Made by a program: the position numbers and the translations under genes
In this document: in pieces, positions 38,638 through 51,400 of the stretch
How positions within the stretch are numbered: position 1 is the first letter of the stretch
How the letters are laid out: the number at the start of each line of letters is the position of its first letter
Source of the DNA: Rhodeus uyekii
Taxonomy: Eukaryota > Chordata > Actinopteri > Cypriniformes > Acheilognathidae
Assembly: GCA_037043235.1 (NCBI GenBank)
Contig: JAWRVZ010000003.1
Span: 10,343,501-10,407,500, forward strand
Direction of reading: 5' to 3'
DNA: 64,000 nucleotides
The notes under the pieces: generated by a model
The model's database searches: none
What the model was told of the DNA's origin: nothing
Seen by the model: the letters and a program-made list of their open reading frames with translations, nothing else

Positions 38638-39452
38638 AAACAAAACTATTCAAATAATGTAATACAATAGTAGACAGATTGAGAGAAAAAAACAATTGTT
38701 TTAATGTACAGATTCTATTTTACAGGTGTAAATTTTTTTATTTATGTACAAATGGGAAGTTGTGGAAGACCATATGCAGTTATGAGAGTTTAAAAATAGG
38801 AAAAAAATTGTTCTAGTGTCTGGCTGCTCAAAGAGTGAGTGGACTGGGTGTGTGTGGTGCAAAGGGATTTTCTTAATCGTTTTTTCCCCCTCCATAGGTA
38901 TAAAGATCCTGGAGGTTGGGCAGGGGGTAACCATTAATCTACTCTACACCCAGACTGTCGGTTGTAGTCTCCTGATGTCTGATTTAGTGGCTGAATTGAA
39001 CCAGACAGTTATGGATGAGTACAGGACAGACTCATCAATGGCAGAGTAGAACAGTTTCAGCAGTTTGTATGGCAGGTTGAACATCCTAAACTGATGATGA
39101 AAGTACAACCTCTCCTGGGCCTTTTTCACCATGAGCCTGATTGTTCCACTTCAGGTCCAGAGAGATGGTGGTGACCAAGGGCCTCATTTATAAAACAGTG
39201 CGTGGGATCCCTACAAAAAGATTACGAGCGCCCAAAAGCCAGAAATGGTGTACGCCAAAAAATATTCAGATTTATAAAACCGTGCAAACACACACCTGTA
39301 AGCAATGTTCCCTTTATAAAATGGCAGATCACCCGCAGATGTAAGTAAAACAGCCTCACATCCCGCCCTGTACACTCACATTTTTAACCATAAATTGTCA
39401 ATGCGAATCACCTCATGAATGCTGATCGGTATGGAAATGAGACTGGAATCCC

Positions 39453-39492
<40 letters not shown>

Positions 39493-42400
39493 TAGATATA
39501 GATATAGATATATGGAAAACTGGCATGCAACTCGCCAATTAATTAATCCAAGAAAGTGAAAAACGTGTATTTCTGTTACTTTGAATAATGGCAACAGGTG
39601 GGAAAAGAGGAAAAAAACGAAATTCCTCAGACACTGAAATTGAAACACTTGTAGGGGAGCTGGAGACTTACAGACTAGTCACTGTTTTGGATAAGACCGT
39701 CTGCAAACCATAGGAGCTTGATCTCACTATCAACTCTATTGTGTAAATAACTGGCTTAAAACCAGTTTGTTTGTTTTTGTGGAGAAAAAAAAGCCAAATA
39801 TAGACTTTTGCACAGTACTGTATATATCCGGATTCCCGTGCCTTCAAATATGTTCATGCCACTTTGCGTTTCCTGGATCTCATAGACCTTGTTATCTGGG
39901 TTCCTCCCTTTTCATTACACATTTTCAAAGTAAACTAATTACACCGATATGGGTCAGACCGACCTTATTCCCCTCAAAGCGATTATATTAAGCGCACATT
40001 GCAGATGAAAGACACTAGAAGTTAGAAAGCACTCGGTTTCCAATATTCATGTTTCCAATATGTTTGTAATTACTTCTGCCTTTTCCAAAGAGCAAGAGAA
40101 TATTTCAGAGCTTCCCTAGCTGAAGAACTTTTAAATTCGTCCATGTATAATTCTTCCGTCATAATTATTAAACTAATGTTATACTGTTTGCAGTTTCCAT
40201 GCAGTTAAATGGCACTTACGGTCATTCAAATCCAAATACACTATTTATTTTATTAAGATGTATTAAGATTAAGATATTTTGGTGGTCAGTTATATCTGCT
40301 TTATTGTTAAATATTATTTATTGTTATTCAAGGTTCCATAACATTTATTTAATTAAAAAATTGACATTAAAGCCATTTTTGATGCTATAAAATATTTTAT
40401 TTTTTAAATAAATGCTGTAAATAAATTGGTTTTAATTTATCAAATAATTCTGAAAAATTATTGATAATTATAACAAATGTTTCTTGTGCAGCAATTCAGC
40501 ATATTAAAATGATTTCTGAAGGATCATGTGACTCTGAAGAAAGGAGTAATGATGCTGAAAATGCATCACAGAAAACAGTGATTTTAAATTTCACAATATA
40601 TTAGGCTACTTTTTTTTACTCTGTATTTATGATCAATAAATGCAGCCTTGGTGAGAATGTTTTTGAAGGAGTCACTCATTAAATAAAAATTTTAAAATCG
40701 TACTGACCCCAAAGTTTTGCGAGATAGTATAAGAGAACTAGAGAGGAAAAATAAATAAATAACAGAGGGGAATCGGAGGTTTGGCCTTAAAACCCAGATA
40801 TTCATAACGGTCTTCTCTGATCATTAATGCTAGACCATAACCGCCAAAGCAGAATTTTTATGAGTATAGGACATAAATCTCTTAGGATACCTATAGGGCT
40901 AATGTCCCAACCACTGTCATTTCACAACATTGTGACCTGAGACAGGGCGACCCAAGGCTACAGAATGGAGAAACAGAAGGTACGTGTCCTGAGAGTTTAA
41001 ATGCTCCATCTGCACACATCTCCTTCCCCTCCATCTCACTCTGAGCAGCTTATGGAACAGGACAGCTTGCTGGCAAACCCAGGAAATATATTTTATTCAA
41101 TTTCTCTGGGAGTTTTTGCAGCCCTCCGGGGATGGTGACACAGAAAGCGAGTGAGGCTGGATTCAATGACCTGGCTCAGCCTGGAGCCAGAGCCGGTCCC
41201 GGATAGAGTGAGGCGGAACGTGATCCGCTGTCCAGGCCATCTGTCTGACCACAAGAGAGGCAGAAAATGGGCCAACACTGAGTACCTCAATCAGAACAGA
41301 CAGATGCAGACAGGCAAGACATTCTGAAGTTTAGGGTGTAAAGTACATGAAATCTGTTATAACTGCATAAAATGCAGCATAAATGCAATCAAATAATTAG
41401 CCTTAGTGTTAAACAGTGCAAAAAAAACAACAATCTTGCCACAATTGATTCACAAACATTTATAAAATACAGTGATCCCTCGTTTATCACGGTTAATTTG
41501 GACCGGAACCCAAGCGATAGGTGAAAATCCTAAGATTTTCAAAGAAAGTAAGATTGGCCCCCATAGGAATTTCCGTATATGTACATTTATACTTTATATA
41601 TATTTTACTTAAATCTATTTAATTATAAAACCTTAATATTATACATTTACTCTCTCTCTCTCATACGATACATATTAAGGTGCTCTACACTCATCAATGA
41701 CAGCAGTATCTTGAGACTCCAGTAATGACGACGATGACAGACCTGTGCGGTTCGATGAATGTGATGATGATGATGGTGGTGTTACTGCACTGATATAATG
41801 AGGTCTTTAAATCGGTTCGGGAAGCGTCTCATCATCAGATATCGGCGCTGGATCATCAACACTTGCTTCTGAGAGAGGTGAAGAGGCTCCCGCTCCACTC
41901 GTGCTCTCATTGGTCGATCTCGCGCCGGGAACCAATCACGTGCCTTGTCTGAGTGCCGTGGGTGTGTACAAAGCCTCTAGGAAACCGTTTATATCGCATC
42001 ACGATGAAACAACGCTGCTTTCCGCAATATGGTGGTATTTTTGACTTATTTTTTGTCAAATATTTTTGATAAATCCGTGATGCACTGAGCTTGACCGTGA
42101 AGTGGCGAGGGATTACTGTACTGACAAAACGTCACAGATTGACCCCAATAAGGCACTAAATTCAACTGACAACAAATGTACGGACATCCTACTCCTTCAT
42201 TTAATCGAATCCAAATGTCTACCTCTGAAAACATCAAGCCTAATCAGATCACATACAACGGTTAAGAGCGCATAGGTGTTATATTCACAACAGTGGAAAT
42301 GACCAAGCTGTTAAGTGAACCACTCACTGGTAATGAATGCCATTTTGGCTGCTCTTCTCATTAAGAGCTGTTATGTAAGCATCTGCTGGGTTAAAATATC

Positions 42401-45400
42401 CTGCCGACAGCAGATGAGACATCCAAGTTGACAGATCCTGTCGCCTTCTTTAAGGCACATTAACTGCGCCACTGAAGCTACAAGAGACATAATTTAACGG
42501 ACAAAGGTCCTGAAAGTCTTGGCAACTCTTAGAATAATAATCAATTAATTTTTTATGATCTGCCGTGGGATATATTACACCTACATTAGATGAGAGGTGT
42601 GGACCATTACTCAGCAACAAAGTGGGTTTCAATTGGCATGTTACTATGAATATCTCCACCAATCTGAAGTGTTTCAGATGTTAGAAGCACTCGATGCCTC
42701 CAAGACGCCACTGATGTAACCGAAACGCAATGGTTTCAGACTTCACAGACAAGTCTGAGCATGTGAATCATATATGTATGCCAGAGTAAGCCTTAAATTG
42801 AAACACCAACAACTTTTATTCAACTTATTATTCATACAAACTATAATTAAAAATAGGCTTTTCACCTAGTTCCCTACACTCCTCTATGCCATTTCTAAAA
42901 CACTTTTACCATAGGGCATAATTTGTAAAGGTGTGAATCTTCACTTACCTCAAGATTTGATTCAGAGGGTAATGATTCGATTACAAAACATTTCTCAATA
43001 CGTATCTTTTCTTCCAACTCTTTTATTAATAATCACAATATATTTCTTGTTAAAAATAAGAACAAAGATACAAATAAACAGTAGAATAAATTAAATTAAT
43101 AGTGCTTACCATTTTATCAGAAGAATTCAGGAAAGAAAAAAAACACTTGAACTTAAAATAAACCTGCAGTCTTGTGTATTAATTACAAATAAATTGATTA
43201 TTAAAGCTACAAGTTATTTGTTCAAGAGCAGTGCGTGAGTCTCTCTTTTCCTTTTCCCACGGCAAATCTTTGCCTGATTCAGATAAAAGTGAATGTGTTT
43301 TAATGCCAATCACTGCTAATTTCACTTTGCAAGTGTTGTGAAAAGTGCAAGAAGCAACACAATATTTTGCAGAAATATTGCCACGGGTATGTTTATTCAA
43401 TCAGGTTCAATTATCTTGGGTTGGACAAATTTGCTTGCTAACTTTACAGGACAGTAAAGAAAACAGCATCAGGTTGTCCAAAACACCAAACATGTCCATT
43501 ATAGTGCTAGCTTAGCATCACATATATAAGCCTCTTTAACTGGAGTGAGCTAATGGCCTTTCAAAATCAAGCTGGAACTGTCAAACAACACACAGCTGGG
43601 AGTTTATGCAACCCTGTAGGTGTGTGAAATAGAGACAGGTCTCACAATTATCAGTTCTTCTGGGCAATTGAGTCACTGGCAAATACCTCCATGCTAGCTT
43701 GATAAGTTAGCTTCAGGCTAATTTCCATTGTGTAGATACACATGAAATGGTCTCTCTTCCTAGATGTTATTTACTTATAGAATATAGCCCAATGTGCTTT
43801 CAGCAGAAATGACTTTAAAACTTTTTGTTGCTAATAATTTGGTGGACCTGCTGGTAAATGTTGGCAATGATGTGCACCACACTGAAGTCCTTCCTAACCA
43901 ATTCAGAGTTTGTGAATAATTATAATACTAGCTGGACTTTAAGACACTGTGCAAGTTTGCTGTTGTGAAAGAATTCCACACTCCGACACGGACAATTATT
44001 CTTTCATTGCAAAAAGAAAATAGTGGTTCTTGGGGCGATTTTCAATATGTCTTGCTATTAATCCATGACATTGAGCAGTGAATTATTCAAACGAATTTCA
44101 GTATTTCCACAATCACTTTCTCATTAAAGCAGAGTGCTAAAAGGAATGGATGTTATGCAGAATTGAGGTTTTTAAATGCTCAGGGTTGTTCCATTAGAAA
44201 CCTTACAATGTAAGACTGAATGAAGTTAATAAAATAATTTCTTTGTGTATGTTTTTGAAAGCCAAAAGCTAAAAACAAAGTCGTCAGAAAGTCAATTTTT
44301 TGTGTGATTAAGTATGACTACAGTGGTGTGGGGAAGGGGGGTTTAGACTTAAGCCCCTGCCCCTTTGAAAGTGCCTTTTTCCAGCCTGACCCACAATAAT
44401 GTAATGATTATTATTATAGTTATTAATAACAAATAATTCTTATTAATCAATCAATGTCAAACCCGAAATCTTTATTTTGATGATGATAATATTCTGTAAA
44501 GCTGCTTTGAAACTACACATTTTTGAAAAGCGCTATACAAATAAACTTGAAATTATTATTATTTACTTTTTTTTTAAATATTGAACATTTTTAAATATTA
44601 AATATTGTTAACAAATATTGTTTACTTGCAGGTTTAAAATGTGATCATTTATTAACGAGTCAAATCTAAACCTGGTGTAAGTGAAAATAAATATTTCAGC
44701 ATAGGGTTATGTTCTAAAAATGTATACGATTAAGTTTATAACATTCACAACCCTGTTCTTGAACGTCAAAACAATTACATATATGGTTTAGCAGTCCTGT
44801 GTCCTTGACAGCACAGTATTACAAAAGACAACAAAAGCCCATTTTCTTTTTGCTGCATTTTATTAGACTTCCCGCCACACTGATAACATTCATTGGCTTG
44901 TATTAAAAAACAAATTTAAAAAATCTTATGGTTCCTTTGAAACTGAGCTAGTTAATGCACAGCCTTTGTTCACATGGACGGCCGTGGGCTGTGCTATTAT
45001 TTGCATTAGCAGGTGACCTAGAAGTCGCCAGGATGTCCATATGTTTTCATGGGCAGCTCCGGATGGCCATGCTGATCATCAGAACACCATTAGAGACAGG
45101 CGACATGGCAGTTAATGTCCCTCAGGTGATTTAATGCATTATTATGTGTGCTCTCCAAATCTCAAATCTGTGTCTGAACCATTAACAGGCTTTGCATAAA
45201 GGCAAAGCATATGTTTTTTTCCCTCTATACAAAAGTATGCTTGTTGATGACTTTGGCCTTCATATATCAAATGTTACAGCTCATTGCTTCTATTCATGCA
45301 AAACACAATCCTGGAGAAAAGAAAAAGATGATTATAGCCTCATCCAGATTCGCCACTTCAGCAAACAAATAAAAGCACAAGATGCTCTAGATGAAATTAC

Positions 45401-48400
45401 TGTAGTAGCCTTGCAAACATGGAAGCAGAGAAAAAAAAGTGACATATCTGTTGAACCCATGAATGCAATGGCCTGTGTTTAGGTTCGTTAGAATCCCCTA
45501 AACAACACTCAAAACACTCAGCTCCGGGATTGGAGTACCACCAGGGTAAAGCTTGCTCAAGAATGGCAGCAAGCAGGTGTGAGTGGTAAGACTTTTAGAG
45601 GATGATCTGGTGTCAAGAAGGGCAGCAAACTAGACACTTCTCTCCAGGAAGAACACCAGGGACAACTTACATTCTGCAAAGGTACCAGGATTGGACTGCT
45701 GAGGACAGGGGTAAATTCATATTCACTGACAAATCCCCTTTCTGACTGTGTGAGGCATCTGGAAAAAAGCTTGTCTGGGTGGACAAACAAAAACACACAA
45801 ATCCTGACACACTCCAAGCATTGATGATTCAAGAATGGGCTTGTCAGTCAGGATGTGGACCAGAAGTTGACTGTCAACCAGCCAGTGAGAATTCCAGATG
45901 TCTTTAAAAAGAAGGGCCAACACTTCAAATATTGACTCTTTGCATAAACTTGATCTAATTGTCAATAAAAGCCTTTGATACTGATGAAATGCTTGTAATT
46001 ATACTTCAGTAGACTTTTTGTCACAGTAACTTGACAAAAAGATAAAAAAAAACACAGAAGTACAAATTGATATTTGTGTAATTTTCAAAACTCTTGGCCA
46101 GTGCTGTACTTTGTGTATTATAATGGGAGTGATCTTTGCTCGCTTGATGTTTATACTATATATTTTTCCTGCAGCTAACATCACATTACAAAGTTTCTGG
46201 ATTGACAACCTTATTTAAATGCACGAATGAATCCGATAGTGATAACCATAGCAATAGATGGAACAAAACAATCTGATACTTACTGAATGTCAAATGACTT
46301 GTGCATTAAATCTTATATTTATTAGAAAAATATATACAGTGGAGTTCACTTATCTCGACTCACGGTTAACTCGCCAATCCTATTATGTCAACGTTTTTGA
46401 AGTGGAACCGCCAAACTCCCTGTTTGTCTTATTATTTTCTTGTGGGTTATGTCGATTTTGTTATGTTGCCGAAATCTAATATCTTGAGCACAAAAAAGCG
46501 ACAAAATCGTCACTTCACATGGTTATTTCGTGACTAATTAGTGTACCTAGTTCACTGTGCATGCGCAGAGTTTGCCTTACACGTGGCTCATGGTTCACTC
46601 CCTGTCATTGATCTCGTCTGAGGGATAACGCTGTAGCATCCCGCACGTTTTTTGTGATTTTTTGCATTGTTGGAGAATTTAATTAAAGGTTTGTATCAAG
46701 AATCGAAGGTGGGTTTTATTGTGGTGTTTTACATATGCCTTTTGTTGTTAGCAAACATATAGACTGTCAGTGTAAGTAAAAAATTTTTAGATGAATGTCG
46801 ATCGCTTCAAACAAATCGCGGCAACACTTGTGTAAAAAGACACCAAAAACACAAGCATGTAAATTCAAATTTTAATAACTCACATCATGTACATCAATAA
46901 ATATTTCTTTTTAAATATCTTTGGCGCTTGCAATATCACTATGACAGCTGCGCTGATAGGCTGTCTGATCTGTCAATCATGTAAGAAGATGTGATTGGCT
47001 GTGCTGCCATGAGGGCAGGCTCTTCTCGTCTCATCCGATGATCAACACAACATTTCTTAAAGGGACGAGCGCAACCCTTAAATGGGTTATGCCAACGATT
47101 TTTTACACAAAACCCGCTGGCTATATGAACGTGTGGATTATCTGTGTCTGCGGGTTATTTGTGGGAAAATATATGTTAATATATGTAATATGGTTTATCT
47201 CGCTAAACGGTTATCTGGATGCTTTTTTGCAACCCCCGAGGCCGTCGACACAACCGAACTCCACTGTATTAGATATAGATATTTAAATACGTTTAAAATG
47301 TCATTTTATTTTAGACTAAATCTCATGTAGTACTCCAATATCCTATGATTATTAGGAACTTTTTAAAGTGTGACTGAAATAATTAAATCAATTACAAGCT
47401 CCCCCTCCCTCTCATGCAAGTTCATTAACAGGTGGTCTAATGCATAGCGTGAACTGCCAGCTTTAGCCGAGTCATGAAAACCCAGCTCAGCTCCCTGTTG
47501 CATACACTAAAATAGTCAAAACTCCACCATCTGTCATTCTGTTAAGCTCTTTATTTAATTTAAATGAAAACATGTTACATAAATGCCAAATCAGAGAGTG
47601 AAATGTGACAAAAAAATAATTCCTAGGGGCCATGTTTACAAAATGTCTGCCAAGTATTGGCTTACAATAAATTATCCAGTTACAACATAACAATAATGAT
47701 AGACCAGAACTCATATGCGTGTCATTTACACCACCTTTGCCATGGTTTACTTTGTCCCCATCAATTTTTATAAAATAGCTTGCAGCTTTGATGTGCCCAA
47801 TACAGAGGAACATCTCTATTTGTAGAGCAGGAGTCATAATTTATATTTAGATCTATACATGCTGTATATTCACTGACCTACAAAAAACGTAGACAATATA
47901 AGAAGATATAAAGATGAAGTTCTAAAACTGAATAAGAATGCAGGATGTGGTTTGACAGTGGAGTTAAAATTAAGTCCATTAAATAGATTTCAGCTCTAAA
48001 ATTTAGGAGCTTGTTTCCGCAACGGAATAAAAAAATAAAGTTAATTGCTGCAACTTCTTTTTTTCACAGTTCTGACTTTTTCCCCTTAACAAATGCAAGC
48101 TTATAAACGTATATAAACGTTTATATTCAGTTTATAACTCAAACTATATTCAGAATTTGAGGGGGAAGAAATTCTCTCACAATAGCATTTACCTCACAAG
48201 ACTGAGTTGCGAGTCATAAACTTAGAATTGCATGATATAAAGTCATATAAATTGAGTCACAATTACCTTCTTTCTTTTTATTCCATGGCAGAAACAAGCT
48301 TCCATACAAATCTGATTGAGCCACACATGAATCTGTTAAATAACCATATACAAACAAGATGTGAAGAAGTATCTATTTTTGTGTTAAGCAAACAGCATGA

Positions 48401-51400
48401 CGCATCAGCTTTTCCAAATGCATCAAGACAGTCATACAGGCCTTTTTGCAAAAACACAATGGCTCTCCAGCTTTAGCACCATGATAACAAGAGACAGCTC
48501 CACTGATCTGTTTTCTGCTTCTGTTCAGGAGGTATTATTGTTCTGATGCATACAACTTGAGCACAATTGTCAGGATGCTGTGTGGCGCATATGTGATTGG
48601 AGTTTTAAGATGGATCTCCTGCTACGGGCGATATACTCTTGCACTCTCTAACCAGTGTAAAGGTTAATAAAGTCCCAGAGAGACATTTGAATCAATCCCT
48701 CAGGTCCGCCTGCTGGGCGAGCCACGGCCCAGTCTCTATGAAATCCTCATGGGTCAGTGTATGAGATGTCCAGCTATGACAGACAGTCGCCACAGTTTGT
48801 TTTCTGCTCTATGACGAACCTAAAGGCTCTTTCATTGTTTTAGTTGTGTAGCTAGTGTTTGCTCTATTCATTATGTATGCATAACTACAACAACTCCTAA
48901 AAGCAAACACACAAATAACAGAAAAGCCTTAAATCAATCAAATGGTCTTTTTTATTTACTTAAAGCTGAATTTTCAGCATCATTCCTCCAGTCTTCAGTG
49001 TCTCATGATTCTTCAGAAATCATCCTAATATGCTGATTTGCTGCATAAGAAACATTTCTTCTTATTATTGAAGAGTTTAAATTGAAATTAATATTGGAAA
49101 TTGTGATGATTAATACTTATGTGGAAAAGGTGATACTTCTTTTAGGATTCTTTGTAAGTATAAAGTACGAAGGAACAGCATTAATTCAAAATATAAATCT
49201 TTTGTAAGTTATAAATGGTTACACTTTTAATCCATTTAATGTATCCTTGAATAAAACTATTAATTGAATAAATTTCATAATTTAATATACCAACATTCAG
49301 CTCAATAGACATAAGCTTTGCATCCATTTTGCTAAAAATACCAAGAATAAAAGTGTACATTTCTCCAAGCGAGACAAACAAGTTTAAAGAATCCTCTAGA
49401 GTAGTTTATCTAAGTAATAGCTAAAAGAGCCTCAGGAGACTTAACATGCTCCATGATATTCAGGGAACTTTCACTCATTCAAACGAGGAGATCTCAACCG
49501 CACACAGTGTTTGGTCTCGCTCGGTTAGTCAAGGGCAACTGACTCGGTTTTTAACCCGGGGTCATTGGCTCAGTGTGTTTCCTGCATCACTATTCAGGAG
49601 CAGCAACAGACAACAGTTTGCTTGGCTAATGGCATACAGCAAACGAACATACAGGCCAAAGTGCCGTCAAACGTGTGAATCAACTAAGGTGATTCTTACC
49701 AACAGATCGCTGGACAGAATCAACCAAATATCTCACTATAAGTTTGTATCGGTCTATTTCAGTCGATGGAATCATAAAGATACATTTCTTTGTCATTTAT
49801 TCCAACCTCCACCTTCAGCTCACATCTGACTGGACGGTGGAATAAAGCTGATTCGAGCTCTGAGGATTACTGAAGCTCTTGCTTGATTACGGGCTGTTCT
49901 CCGGACAACAGACATCTGTGAGACAAGCTGGCAAATCAGTGCAGCCGGATGCTCCCTAAATGGAGCTCACTGACAGAGGGGAAGAGAAGTGTGTATCAGG
50001 AGCTGACCTCCTCATGACACAGGCAAACAAAAGCTACAAAAAACATTTCTGAATCAAACAGAAACTCCTCTCACGCATAACGATTAACCATAATCATGAC
50101 CCCCAACATGACTTAAGGGCACTTTACAGTTAGTTTGTGATATTCCCTCTTTTTGTGTATAGTTGTTTTCCTGTTAAGCAAACAATGACGCCTGCTTCAG
50201 CTCAAACCATGTTGCACAAGATGATTAGTACAGTAATACCTTGAGATACGAGCATAATCTGTTCCAGGATCGTGCTTGTAACTTGAATTGCTCGTATCTC
50301 AAATCATTTTCCCATAAGAAATAACAGGAAAATAATTAATCTGTTCCGGCCCTCTAAAACACTCCTTTATTAGTGCTAATAACAATGGAAAAACATGTTT
50401 TTAATTGCTATAGAGAGAGACATACACACACACAAAAAAAAAAAAAATAGCATCAGCGTCTATAAACTGCTCGTATTTCAAATATTTACTCGTATCTCAA
50501 AGCAAACCATTTGCTCGAAGGCTTGCTCGTGTCTCAGTATACTTGTATGTCGGGGCACTCTTATCTCAAGGTATTACTGTATAAATATTGCATTCTGTAA
50601 CATGTAAGTGATAGCTAATTAAATTAATAATTATTCAAATAACTAATCATTTAATTCTTAAATTTAAAGGGTAGTAAATAGTAAATCTATTGAAAAGTGA
50701 GATTTTCTTTAACAATTTATTCTGTTTTTGCATTTGACTGATTTTATTCATTTTGAGGGATACTGAATCTTTTTTGGACAAGTGAGATTATTAAATTCTG
50801 ACTTTTAGTCTAGAACTAAAATAACCATCATGACTACATACAACACCTCTGCACTTCCAATTCTTCTCAAAATGAGGATAAGAGAGCTGTTAGTCATTAA
50901 ATGGGAATTATTTATTTGAATAACTTGTTGTAAATGTAAAAGTATTGCGTTACTTTACTAATTACTTGAAAAAGTACCGTATTTTTTGCCGCATAAGACG
51001 CACTTTTTCTTCCCCAAAACTGGGGGGGGGGGGGGGGGTTGGTGCATCATATCCGACGAATATAAAGAACCCGCGGAGCGCGGCCACGGCCGTAGCCATG
51101 GTGATGACGAGTGGGGGGCAATGGTGGACTTTACAGTGATGACTGTAGCGAGGGGGGTGTGGTTCAGCGAGGTCTGCGGCAGGAGAGAGAGTCGGGAGAC
51201 GAGCGGTGCGTAAGAGAGAAGTGAAACGAAACTAAGAGTAAAACGAAACCGAGAGAACGCGCATGTTTTGGTTGTGAAAATCGGACTCCCTGGACATATC
51301 TCACTCCCCTACGCACGCCAGGGCTAGAATTACAATTTTTTTAGGGCAAGGCAAGTGTTGCCTTGGACAGAGCTAATATTTTGGGGGCATTAAGGCAAGT

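Noticed and set aside
44321..44400. CAGTGGTGTGGGGAAGGGGG as a transposon end
   Set aside because: No inverted partner or target duplication visible nearby.
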